Assembly: GCF_017833525.1 (NCBI RefSeq)
Contig: NZ_JAFICD010000001.1
Span: forward strand, 2,418,001-2,482,000
Length of the DNA stretch: 64,000 bases
Direction of reading: 5' to 3'
From: Duganella sp. 1411
Lineage (GTDB): Bacteria > Pseudomonadota > Gammaproteobacteria > Burkholderiales > Burkholderiaceae_D
Each line of letters begins with the position of its first letter. Position 1 is the stretch's first letter. This document shows, piece by piece, positions 32,407-40,756 of this stretch. The notes beneath the pieces were generated by a model. The model saw nothing but the letters and a program-made list of their open reading frames with translations, ran no database searches and was not told where the DNA came from. The translations under genes and the position numbers were made by a program.

Positions 32407-33837
32407 TTAGAAATTGAGCGTGCGCTTGTCGATCGCCAGCGCCGCTTCCTTGGTCGCTTCCGACAAGGATGGGTGGGCGTGGCAGATACGCGCGATGTCT
32501 TCGGCCGAAGCCTTGAACTCCATCGCCACGACCGCTTCCGAGATCAGCTCCGAGGCCATCGGTCCGATGATGTGCACGCCGAGGATTTCGTCGGTGGTCG
32601 CATCGGCCAGGAACTTGACCATGCCCGAGGTGTCGCCCAGCGCGCGTGCGCGGCCGTTGGCCAGGAACGGGAAAGTGCCGGCCTTGTAGGCGACGCCCGC
32701 AGCCTTCAACTGCTGCTCGGTCTGGCCAACCCAGGCGATTTCCGGCGAAGTGTAGATGACCCAAGGAATGGTGTTGAAGTTGGTGTGGCCATGCTGGCCG
32801 GCCATGCGCTCGGCCACGGCAACACCCTCTTCTTCCGCCTTGTGCGCCAGCATCGGGCCGCGCACGACGTCGCCGATCGCCCATACGCCCGGCAGATTGG
32901 TTTTGCAGTCGTCGTCGACGGCCACGAAACCGCGCTCGTCCAGCGCCAGGCCGACCTTGTCGGCGGCCAGGCCGTTGGTGTTCGGGGTGCGGCCGATCGA
33001 GATGATCAGCTTGTCGAACACGGCGGTCTGCGCCTCGCCCTTGGCGTTCTCATACGCCACGGTGACGTTGTTGTCGCCCTTGGTGATGGCGCCGATCTTG
33101 CAACCCAGGTTGATGGCCAGGCCTTGCTTGGCGAACAGCTTGGCCGCTTCCTTGGCGATCTGCTCGTCGATCGCGCCCAGGAACACCGGCAAGCCTTCGA
33201 GCACGGTCACTTCCGCGCCCAGACGGCGCCATACGGAGCCCATTTCCAGGCCGATCACGCCGGCGCCGATCACGCCCAGCTTGGCTGGAACGCCCTGGAT
33301 CGCCAGCGCACCGGTGTTCGACAGGATCAGTTGCTCGTCGAAAGGCGCGCCCGGCAGTTCGCGCGCGTTGGAACCGGTGGCGATGATGACTTGCTTGGCG
33401 CTGATGGTCTCGTTGGCCGGGGCCGAGATCGTCAGCGGGTAGCCTTCGGCGGTGGCGGCGCCGGCGAACGAGGCGCGGCCGTGGAAGAAGGTGACCTTGT
33501 TTTTCTTGAACAGGAACAGGATGCCGTCGTTGTTCTGCTTGACGACCTGGTCTTTGCGCTTGAGCATTTGCGGCAGGTTCAGCGACAGGCCGGCGACATC
33601 GATGCCGTGGTCCTTGAACGCGTGGCCGGCGTGCTCGAAGTGCTCCGACGATTGCAGCAGCGCTTTCGACGGGATGCAACCGACGTTGGTGCAGGTGCCG
33701 CCCGGGGCGGGACCGCCTTTTTCATTTTCCCACGCGTCGACGCAAGCGACGGAGAAACCCAGTTGCGCGGCGCGGATGGCGGCGATATAACCGCCGGGAC
33801 CGGCACCGATGACTACGACGTCAAATTGTTTACTCAT
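32407..33837 (-). CDS. lpdA: Dihydrolipoyl dehydrogenase (E3)
   Basis: A 476-residue flavoprotein disulphide reductase, E3 of the 2-oxoglutarate dehydrogenase complex, reoxidising lipoyl groups with NAD+. It has the FAD motif [13 protein letters not shown], the redox disulphide in [16 protein letters not shown], the NAD motif [13 protein letters not shown] and the C-terminal dimer-interface motif HAHPSLSEA with the catalytic His. It is the last gene of the odh operon, after a small SHOCT-PspC gene. Confidence 0.96.
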   Translation of the reverse strand: MSKQFDVVVIGAGPGGYIAAIRAAQLGFSVACVDAWENEKGGPAPGGTCTNVGCIPSKALLQSSEHFEHAGHAFKDHGIDVAGLSLNLPQMLKRKDQVVKQNNDGILFLFKKNKVTFFHGRASFAGAATAEGYPLTISAPANETISAKQVIIATGSNARELPGAPFDEQLILSNTGALAIQGVPAKLGVIGAGVIGLEMGSVWRRLGAEVTVLEGLPVFLGAIDEQIAKEAAKLFAKQGLAINLGCKIGAITKGDNNVTVAYENAKGEAQTAVFDKLIISIGRTPNTNGLAADKVGLALDERGFVAVDDDCKTNLPGVWAIGDVVRGPMLAHKAEEEGVAVAERMAGQHGHTNFNTIPWVIYTSPEIAWVGQTEQQLKAAGVAYKAGTFPFLANGRARALGDTSGMVKFLADATTDEILGVHIIGPMASELISEAVVAMEFKASAEDIARICHAHPSLSEATKEAALAIDKRTLNF

Positions 33838-33840
33838 TTT

Positions 33841-34173
33841 TTATTTTCCAATCAGTTCTTCGTCTGGAACGAAAATCCATAACAGAATGTAAATCGCCAG
33901 GCCGAAACCAAAGGTCAGCACGAACATCACGAACAGCAGGCGCCAGATCCAGGCTTCGATGCCGGAAACACGGCCGAGGCCGCCGCAGACGCCGCCCAGC
34001 CAGCGGTCGCTGCGCGAGCGGCGCAGGCGGGAAATATCGTCGCCGATATTGTCGCCCGGCTGGTACGGTGGGCTGCTCAGCAGGCGCGCCTTGGCGGCGG
34101 CGAATTCCTCGTCCGACAACGCGCCGGCCTGATGCAGTTCGTGCAAACGCTTGATTTCTTCGGCTACGCTCAT
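33841..34173 (-). CDS. SHOCT-PspC domain membrane protein
   Basis: A 110-residue protein. Residues 1-28 form a SHOCT-like motif (LHELHQAGALSDEEFAAAKA) and residues 55-105 a PspC domain (WLGGVCGGLGRVSGIEAWIW, then a transmembrane helix and LLWIFVPDEEL). PspC domains are membrane-stress related. It lies between odhB and lpdA on the same strand, three bases before lpdA, which is not the usual place for such a gene. A palindrome at 34200-34253 separates it from odhB. The start at 34173 (MSVAEEIKR) fits the domain boundary. Confidence 0.85.
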   Translation of the reverse strand: MSVAEEIKRLHELHQAGALSDEEFAAAKARLLSSPPYQPGDNIGDDISRLRRSRSDRWLGGVCGGLGRVSGIEAWIWRLLFVMFVLTFGFGLAIYILLWIFVPDEELIGK

Positions 34174-34199
34174 GACATCCCTAAGAGTTGAAACCCGCA

Positions 34200-34253
34200 A
34201 ACCCGGGGGATGGGGTCGTACCCCGAGGGGTACGACCCCGGTGTGCCCGGGTT
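34200..34253. repeat. Intergenic palindrome, copy 2 of the GGGGTCGTACCCC repeat
   Basis: The 13-base arm GGGGTCGTACCCC (34212-34224) and its complement (34227-34239) are identical to the copy at 8348-8377. The loop is GA instead of GTAC, and the outer arms here are AACCCGGG (34200-34207) and CCCGGGTT (34246-34253). It lies immediately 3' of the odhB stop on the minus strand. Confidence 0.8.
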
Positions 34254-34258
34254 AACTA

Positions 34259-35515
34259 TTACAGGTCCAGCAGCAGACGTGCAGGATCTTCCAGCGCCTC
34301 TTTCATCGCGACCAGGCCCAACACGGCTTCGCGGCCGTCGATGATGCGGTGGTCGTAGGACATCGCCAGGTAGTTCATCGGGCGGATCACGATCTGGCCG
34401 TTTTCGACGACAGCGCGGTCCTTGGTCGCGTGCACGCCCAGGATGGCCGATTGTGGCGGGTTGATGATCGGGGTCGACAGCATGGAGCCGAAGGTGCCGC
34501 CGTTCGAGATCGAGAACGTGCCGCCGGTCAGGTCGTCCAGGGTCAGCTTGCCTTCCTTGGCCTTGGCGCCGAATTCACCGATTTTCTTCTCGATGTCGGC
34601 GATCGACATTTGGTCGGCGTTGCGCAGGATAGGCACCACCAGGCCGCGTGGCGAACCGACGGCGATACCGATGTCGAAGTAGCCGTGGTAGATGATGTCG
34701 TTGCCGTCAACCGAAGCGTTGATGATCGGGTACTTTTTCAGCGCGGCGACGGCGGCCTTGACGAAGAACGACATGAAGCCCAGCTTGACGCCGTGCTCTT
34801 TCTCGAACTTGTCCTTGTACTTGTTGCGCAGTTCCATCACAGGCGCCATGTTCACTTCGTTGAACGTGGTCAGGATGGCGTTGGTCGATTGCGATTGCAG
34901 CAGGCGCTCGGCGATACGGGCGCGCAGACGGCTCATCGGCACGCGCTCTTCCGGACGCTCGCCCAGGCTGGCGACGGTCGGCGAAGCGATTTGCTGCAGC
35001 GCTGGCTTCGGCGCGGCGGCGGCCAGCGGCGCGACGGCCGGGGTGGCGGGAGCCGAAGCGGCCAGGGCGTCGCCCTTGGTGACGCGGCCGTCTTTGCCCG
35101 AACCGGCGACATCGCCAGCGCTCAGGCCTTTTTCGGACAGGATCTTGGCGGCGGCCGGCATGGCGACGTCGCCCTTGCTGCCACCGGTGGCGGCGGCCGG
35201 CGCGGCGGCTGGCGCAGGTGCGGCGGCTGGCGCTGGCGCGGCGGCGGCGACCGGAGCGGCGGCGGCTGCGGCGGCGTCGGTGTCGATCACGGCGATCAGT
35301 TCGTCGGCGACAACGGTGCTACCGTCGCCCTTGATGATCTTGACCAGCACGCCGGCGGCCGGCGCCGGCAGTTCCAAAACGACTTTGTCGGTTTCGATAT
35401 CGATCAGGTTTTCGTCGCGGGCGACGGTGTCGCCGACTTTTTTATGCCACGTCAGCATGGTTGCTTCAGCGACCGATTCCGACAATTGAGGAACTTTGAC
35501 TTCGATTTGTGCCAT
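34259..35515 (-). CDS. odhB: 2-oxoglutarate dehydrogenase E2, dihydrolipoyllysine succinyltransferase
   Basis: A 418-residue E2 that transfers succinyl groups to CoA. It has an N-terminal lipoyl domain with the lipoyl-Lys motif [14 protein letters not shown], an Ala/Pro linker, a peripheral-subunit-binding domain ([20 protein letters not shown]) and the catalytic domain ending with the active-site motif [11 protein letters not shown]. Order odhA-odhB is standard; 111 bases separate the two genes without a terminator. The gene is also called sucB. Confidence 0.96.
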   Translation of the reverse strand: MAQIEVKVPQLSESVAEATMLTWHKKVGDTVARDENLIDIETDKVVLELPAPAAGVLVKIIKGDGSTVVADELIAVIDTDAAAAAAAPVAAAAPAPAAAPAPAAAPAAATGGSKGDVAMPAAAKILSEKGLSAGDVAGSGKDGRVTKGDALAASAPATPAVAPLAAAAPKPALQQIASPTVASLGERPEERVPMSRLRARIAERLLQSQSTNAILTTFNEVNMAPVMELRNKYKDKFEKEHGVKLGFMSFFVKAAVAALKKYPIINASVDGNDIIYHGYFDIGIAVGSPRGLVVPILRNADQMSIADIEKKIGEFGAKAKEGKLTLDDLTGGTFSISNGGTFGSMLSTPIINPPQSAILGVHATKDRAVVENGQIVIRPMNYLAMSYDHRIIDGREAVLGLVAMKEALEDPARLLLDL

Positions 35516-35626
35516 TGTAAAACTCCGTATATTTGTTATTGCGGCGCCACCCCGCGTAGCAAGGCGGCGCTCCGTAAATAGTGTGATGTAAGGAGAAGCC
35601 GCGCCCAGCGCGCGGCCCCTTGACGC

Positions 35627-38479
35627 TTATTTCGTCAGGATGAAACCTTTCAGCTTCGAGAACGCCGTTTCCAGCAGGTCTTTTTGCTGGGCATAGTGCT
35701 TGTCGTAGTAACCGACGGCCGGCGATGCCGATGCCGGACGGCCGGCGTAGGCCAGGCGCTGGCCGGCGTCCATGCTCTCGAAGATGTTGTGCTGAATCTG
35801 GAACCATGGGCCCTGATTCTGCGGCTCGTCCTGCGCCCACACCACTTCGGTCAGGTTCGGGAACTTCTTCAGTTCGGCGGCGAACGACTTGTGCGGGAAC
35901 GGATACAGCTGTTCGACACGGATGATGGCGGTGTCGGTCTGGCCGCGCGTTTTGCGTGCGTTGACCAGGTCGTAGTAGACCTTGCCCGAGCAAGCCACCA
36001 CGCGCTTGACCTTCTTGGCGTCGATTTTCTCGTCGACTTCGCCGATGACGGTCTGGAACGCGCCCTTGGCCAATTCGTTCAGCGACGAGCCCGCGTCCTT
36101 GTTACGCAGCAGCGATTTCGGCGTCAGGATCACCAGCGGCTTACGGAACTGGCGCACCATCTGGCGGCGCAGCACGTGGAAGATCTGGGCGGCGGTGGTC
36201 GGCTGCACGACTTGCATGTTGTTGTCGGCGCACAGCTGCAGGAAACGCTCAGGACGCGCGGACGAGTGCTCCGGACCCTGGCCTTCGTAGCCGTGCGGCA
36301 GCATCATGACCAGGCCGGAGGCGCGGCCCCACTTCACTTCGCCGGAGCTGATGAACTGGTCGATGACCACTTGCGCGCCGTTGACGAAGTCGCCGAACTG
36401 GGCTTCCCAGATCGTCAAGGTGTTCGGTTCGGCGGTCGAGTAACCGTATTCGAAGCCCAGCACCGCCTCTTCGGACAGCACCGAGTCGATCACGGTGAAC
36501 GGCGCCTGGCCTTCGGCGATGTTCTGCAGCGGCACGTAGGTGCCGGCGTCCCAACGCTCGCGGTTCTGGTCGTGCAGCACGGCGTGGCGGTGCACGAAGG
36601 TGCCGCGGCCGGCGTCCTGGCCGGTCAGGCGTACGGCGTAGCCGGAAGCGACCAGCGACGCGTAGGCCAGGTGTTCGCCCATGCCCCAGTCCAGGTTCAG
36701 CTCGCCCTTGCCCATGTTGGCGCGGTCGCCCAGGACCTTCTCGACCAGCGAGTGGACCTTGAAGCCGTCCGGCACGGTGGTGATGCGGCCGGCCAGGCGT
36801 TTCAGTTCGGTCATCGGCACGGCGGTGTCGGCCGAGTCGGTCCACTTGCGGTTCAGGAACGGCAGCCAATCGACCGCGTACTTGTTCTTGAAGTTGGAGA
36901 TGACCGGATCGACGGTGTGCTTGCCGGCGTCCATCGCGTCGCGGTAGGCGGCTTGCATCTGTTCGCCGCCGTCGGCCGGGATCACGGCTTGCGTGACCAG
37001 CTTGTCCGCGTACAGCTTGCGGGTGCCTGGATGCTGGCCGATCTTCTTGTACATCAGCGGCTGGGTCAGCGCCGGGGTGTCCTGCTCGTTGTGGCCCAGT
37101 TTGCGGTAGCAGATGATATCGACCACGATATCCTTCTGGAACTCGAGGCGGTAGTCCATGGCGATCTGCGACGCCAGCACCACGGCTTCGGGATCGTCGG
37201 CGTTCACGTGCAGCACCGGCGCCTCGATCATCTTGACCACGTCCGAGCAGTAGATGGTCGAACGGGCGTCGCGCGGGTCGGAGGTGGTGAAACCGATCTG
37301 GTTGTTGATGACGATGTGCACCGTGCCGCCCGTGCCGTAGCCGCGGGTCTGCGCCAGATTCAGCGTTTCCATGACCACGCCCTGGCCTGCGAAGGCGGCG
37401 TCGCCGTGCACCAGGATCGGCAGCACTTGCTTGCCCAGGTGGTCGCCGCGGCGATCCATGCGGGCCTTGACCGAACCTTCGACGACCGGGTTGACGATCT
37501 CCAGGTGCGACGGGTTGAACGCCAGCGACAGGTGGACCGGACCGCCCTGGGTCGAGATGTCGGACGAGAAACCTTGGTGGTATTTGACGTCGCCGGCCGG
37601 CAGGTCGTCGCCGTGCTTGCCTTCGAATTCTTCGAACAGTTCTTTAGGGGCCTTGCCCAGGGTGTTGACCAGCACGTTCAGACGGCCGCGGTGGGCCATG
37701 CCGATGACGATCTCCTGCACGCCTTTTTCGCCGGCGCGCTGGATGATCTCATCGATCGACGCGATGAAGGTCTCGCCGCCTTCGAGCGAGAAGCGCTTCT
37801 GGCCGACGTACTTGGTGTGCAGGTAGCGTTCCAGGCCTTCGGCCGCGGTCAGACGCTCCAGGATGTGCTTTTTCTTTTCCGCCGTGAAATTCGGGGTCGA
37901 ACGGATCGACTCCAGGCGCTCTTGCAGCCAGCGCTTCTCGGTCGGATCCGAGATGTACATGTACTCCGCGCCGATCGAACGGGTGTAGGTGTCGCGCAGA
38001 TAGTTCAGCAGGTCGCGCAGGGTCGCGGTCTCCGGGCCGAAATAGGTGTTGCTGATGTTGAAGACGGTATCCATGTCCGCATCGGTGAAGCCGTAGAAGC
38101 TTGGCTCCAGCTCGTTGATGGTCGGACGTTCCTGGCGTTGCAGCGGGTCCAGATTGGCCCAGCGCGAACCCAGATAGCGGTAGGCGGCGATCAGTTGCGT
38201 AGCTGCAACACGTTTACGGCCCATTTCGACGTCGGCCGAGGCCACGACGGTACGGATGGGGCCGGATTTAGCGCGTTCGGCGAAGGAAGCGATGACGGAA
38301 GCGTGAGCGACGTCTGGCTTGTTGGTGCCATCGACGGCCGGCACGTGCTGCATGGCATCGAAGTACGAGCGCCAGTTATCTGGCACGGAACCTGGGTTGT
38401 TGAGATACGCCTCATACAGTTCTTCGACGTACGGAGCGTTCCCACCAAACAGGTAGGAGTTGGACGTATATTGTTGCAT
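35627..38479 (-). CDS. odhA: 2-oxoglutarate dehydrogenase E1
   Basis: A 950-residue thiamine-diphosphate enzyme, E1 of the 2-oxoglutarate dehydrogenase complex of the TCA cycle. The N-terminus (MQQYTSNSYLFGGNAPYVEE) is the typical E2-binding segment. The ThDP region contains GMAHRGRLNVLVNTLG, HGDAAFAGQGVVMETLNLAQ and IVINNQIGFTTS. The C-terminal domain has LLPHGYEGQGPEHSSARPER. It is the first gene of the operon odhA-odhB-pspC-lpdA, with the promoter expected in the 307 bases upstream. Also called sucA. Confidence 0.97.
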   Translation of the reverse strand: MQQYTSNSYLFGGNAPYVEELYEAYLNNPGSVPDNWRSYFDAMQHVPAVDGTNKPDVAHASVIASFAERAKSGPIRTVVASADVEMGRKRVAATQLIAAYRYLGSRWANLDPLQRQERPTINELEPSFYGFTDADMDTVFNISNTYFGPETATLRDLLNYLRDTYTRSIGAEYMYISDPTEKRWLQERLESIRSTPNFTAEKKKHILERLTAAEGLERYLHTKYVGQKRFSLEGGETFIASIDEIIQRAGEKGVQEIVIGMAHRGRLNVLVNTLGKAPKELFEEFEGKHGDDLPAGDVKYHQGFSSDISTQGGPVHLSLAFNPSHLEIVNPVVEGSVKARMDRRGDHLGKQVLPILVHGDAAFAGQGVVMETLNLAQTRGYGTGGTVHIVINNQIGFTTSDPRDARSTIYCSDVVKMIEAPVLHVNADDPEAVVLASQIAMDYRLEFQKDIVVDIICYRKLGHNEQDTPALTQPLMYKKIGQHPGTRKLYADKLVTQAVIPADGGEQMQAAYRDAMDAGKHTVDPVISNFKNKYAVDWLPFLNRKWTDSADTAVPMTELKRLAGRITTVPDGFKVHSLVEKVLGDRANMGKGELNLDWGMGEHLAYASLVASGYAVRLTGQDAGRGTFVHRHAVLHDQNRERWDAGTYVPLQNIAEGQAPFTVIDSVLSEEAVLGFEYGYSTAEPNTLTIWEAQFGDFVNGAQVVIDQFISSGEVKWGRASGLVMMLPHGYEGQGPEHSSARPERFLQLCADNNMQVVQPTTAAQIFHVLRRQMVRQFRKPLVILTPKSLLRNKDAGSSLNELAKGAFQTVIGEVDEKIDAKKVKRVVACSGKVYYDLVNARKTRGQTDTAIIRVEQLYPFPHKSFAAELKKFPNLTEVVWAQDEPQNQGPWFQIQHNIFESMDAGQRLAYAGRPASASPAVGYYDKHYAQQKDLLETAFSKLKGFILTK

Positions 38480-38786
38480 TTGCTGCTCACCTTTCTTCGC
38501 GCTTCGCGAGGAATTAGCGGGTTAATCTAACCTTCCGCGACACGGCCTGACCGGTTAGCGGATTGCACATCAAGTTGTGGGGAAGGGCTAAAGTTCTTCA
38601 GTGGTTCAAAAAACGGTCATTCAGGATAGCACCGGTATTGTATCGCAACAACCATTTATGTACCGATACCGCCGCTATTAATTTTCACCTAAGTCGCGCA
38701 GCGGGCCTAAACCCGGGGGTCAAGTCTAACATCTCTACACGAGCGCGGCCGTATACCGCTGCCACGGCCGAGGCCGTGTAGCAATG
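38480..38786. other. 307-bp intergenic region upstream of odhA
   Basis: This holds the presumed minus-strand odhA promoter (a possible TACAAT-like -10 near 38632-38645, weak) and the left and central parts of the long palindrome at 38713-38802. No small gene or clear RNA structure other than that hairpin is seen. Confidence 0.5.
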
Positions 38787-38802
38787 TTAGACTTGACCCC
38801 GG
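38713..38802. repeat. 90-bp palindromic element overlapping the end of a LysR gene
   Basis: The left arm CCGGGGGTCAAGTCTAACAT (38713-38732) and right arm ATGTTAGACTTGACCCCGG (38784-38802) pair over 18-19 bases. Inner arms CTACAC/GTGTAG (38735-38740, 38776-38781) and CGGCCGT/ACGGCCG (38746-38752, 38764-38770) extend the hairpin. The right arm contains the stop codon and last codons of the LysR gene on the minus strand. Confidence 0.8.
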
Positions 38803-39704
38803 AGTTGCGCTCCAGCAAGGTTGGTGTGGGAAAACCAGTCGAGCAGGAAGTCGAGCATCGCCCGCAACGCCGGCGACATGTGCTGGCGCGATGTATAGAT
38901 GCCGTAGATGCCCATTTGCTGCGTTTTGTAGTCCGGAAGCAACGCCACCAGCCGGCCCTGCGCGATCAACGGTCCGGCGCTGTAGAGCGGTTGCAGCGCG
39001 ATGCCGGCCCCTTCCACCGCCGCTTTCAGCAGGATGTGGTCGTCATTGGCCGACAAGTTGCCGCTGACGGGCACCGTGACCTCCTCGCCGTCCGCGCGGG
39101 TGAACTGCCACAGGCTTTGGCCGAAATAGGTGTACGCCAGGCAGTTGTGGACCGCCAGGTCCTCGACCCGCTGCGGCGCGCCGCGCTCGGCCAGATACGA
39201 GGGCGCCGCGCACACCACCGAGTCGCAATGCCCGAGTTGCCGCGCGATCAGGTTCGGTTCCAGCGCATTGGTGATGCGTAGCGCCAGGTCGATGCGCTGC
39301 TCGACCAGGTTGACCGCCCGGTTGCTGCCCTGCAGATCGACCGAGGTGCGCGGGTAGCGCTTCAGGAAGGCGGTCACGGCCCTGGCCAGCTCGGCCTGCG
39401 CCAGCGACGGCGAGCACGTGATGCGCAACAAGCCTTTAGGCGCGTCGTCGGCGTCGGCCGCCACTTCCATCGCGCCGGCCAACTCCAGCAACTGGCGGCA
39501 GCGCGCCAACGTGGCGTCGCCGGCGTCCGTCAGGCTCAGGCGCCGCGTGCTCCGGTGCAGCAGCCGGGCGCCCGCCCACTCCTCCATCTCGGCCAGATAA
39601 CGCGTGACCATCGCCCGCGACATGTCGAGCGCGTCGGCGGCGGCGATCATGCTGCCGCGCTCGGTGATGGCGACGAATACCCTGGCGGCGGTGATGCGAT
39701 CCAT
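38787..39704 (-). CDS. LysR-family transcriptional regulator
   Basis: A 305-residue LysR regulator. The N-terminal winged HTH (MDRITAARVFVAITERGSMI, then AAADALDMSRAMVTRYLAEM) is followed by a LysR substrate-binding domain (GLLRITCSPSLAQAELARAV). It is divergent from an MBL-fold gene 102 bases away, so it probably regulates that gene and itself; the inducer is unknown. The start at 39704 has GAG upstream; an ATG at 39719 is possible. The last residues (AGAQLRGQV) are encoded within a palindromic repeat. Confidence 0.88.
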   Translation of the reverse strand: MDRITAARVFVAITERGSMIAAADALDMSRAMVTRYLAEMEEWAGARLLHRSTRRLSLTDAGDATLARCRQLLELAGAMEVAADADDAPKGLLRITCSPSLAQAELARAVTAFLKRYPRTSVDLQGSNRAVNLVEQRIDLALRITNALEPNLIARQLGHCDSVVCAAPSYLAERGAPQRVEDLAVHNCLAYTYFGQSLWQFTRADGEEVTVPVSGNLSANDDHILLKAAVEGAGIALQPLYSAGPLIAQGRLVALLPDYKTQQMGIYGIYTSRQHMSPALRAMLDFLLDWFSHTNLAGAQLRGQV

Positions 39705-39745
39705 ATTAGCTCGATCCATGCAATGAATAAGTGCAGATTACCCGG

Positions 39746-39774
39746 TTTTTCTGTCGGATAAAGAAATTTATGAT
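39746..39774 (+). promoter_or_regulatory. Candidate promoter of the MBL-fold gene
   Basis: A good -10 box TATGAT (39769-39774) has a poor -35 TTTTTC (39746-39751) 17 bases before it. A weak -35 is common for promoters that need a LysR activator, which fits the divergent regulator gene. Confidence 0.3.
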
Positions 39775-39806
39775 GGATTCACTTCCAACCACATTGAAAG
39801 ACGATC

Positions 39807-40682
39807 ATGCGCACCTTCAAAATCCAGCACACCCTGATGTCCGCCGCCCTGGCCGCCACCGTCGGCGGCGCCGGCGCCGCGCCGCTCAAACTCGACGTTT
39901 TCAATCCCGGCGAAGCCGCCATTTTCCCGGTCGCCTCGGTGCTGGTCAGCGGCGCCAAGGACGCCGTGCTGATCGACGCCCAGTTCTCGCGCGGCGAGGC
40001 GGTCAAGCTGGTCGACAAGATCCGCGCCAGCGGCAAGCGCCTGACCACGGTGTACGTCAGCCACAGCGATCCGGACTTTTACTTCGGCCTGGACGTGATC
40101 CACGCCGCCTTCCCCGATGCCAAGATCGTCGCCACGCCGCAAACCATCGCCGGCATCGAGAAGAAAAAGGACGCCAAGGTCGCCTACTGGTCGCCGATCC
40201 TGAAAGATAACGCGCCCAAGAGCATCATCGTGCCGCAGCCGCTACAGGGCGACTCCATCAAGCTCGAAGGCGAAACGCTGAAAATCGAAGGCCTGGACGG
40301 CGCCACGCCGGACCGCAGCTATGTCTGGATTCCATCGATCAAGGCCGTCGCCGGCGGCGTGGTGGTCTTCAACGGCCTGCACGTGTGGACCGCCGACACC
40401 CAAAGCGCCGAGTCGCGCAAGAACTGGCTGGCCACGCTCGACCATATCGCCGCGCTCAAGCCGGTGACCGTGGTGCCGGGCCACTTCAAGCCGGGCGCCG
40501 CGCTGACGCCGGACAGCGTCGCCTTCACCCGCGACTATCTGGTCCGCTTCGAAGCCGAGACCACCAAGGCCGCCAACTCGGCCGCGCTGATCGCCCGCAT
40601 GAAGGAACTGTATCCGGACGCCGGCCTGAACGCCGCGCTCGACACCGGCGCCAAAGTGGCCAAGGGCGAAATGAAGTGGTAA
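39807..40682 (+). CDS. Exported MBL-fold metallo-hydrolase-like protein
   Basis: A 291-residue protein with a probable signal peptide (LMSAALAATVGGAGA, about 24 residues) and a metallo-beta-lactamase fold. The usual HxHxDH metal motif is replaced by VSHSDPDFYFG (S85-H86-S87-D88-P89-D90), a pattern seen in an MBL subfamily. The later His motif is in VVPGHFKPG. The Asp/His set is partly kept, so metal binding is possible but altered. It is divergent from a LysR gene, which suggests induction by a small molecule. Substrate unknown. Confidence 0.8.
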   Translation: MRTFKIQHTLMSAALAATVGGAGAAPLKLDVFNPGEAAIFPVASVLVSGAKDAVLIDAQFSRGEAVKLVDKIRASGKRLTTVYVSHSDPDFYFGLDVIHAAFPDAKIVATPQTIAGIEKKKDAKVAYWSPILKDNAPKSIIVPQPLQGDSIKLEGETLKIEGLDGATPDRSYVWIPSIKAVAGGVVVFNGLHVWTADTQSAESRKNWLATLDHIAALKPVTVVPGHFKPGAALTPDSVAFTRDYLVRFEAETTKAANSAALIARMKELYPDAGLNAALDTGAKVAKGEMKW

Positions 40683-40756
40683 GCCGGACCTAAGCGGCCT
40701 GGGGCAAGGGGCGGTGAAGTGATAAACTTCAACATTGACCTTCACCGCCACTTCCC

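Noticed and set aside
35684..38530. 948-residue plus-strand frame opposite odhA
   Set aside because: Antisense shadow of a certain gene with low-complexity composition and no recognisable domain.
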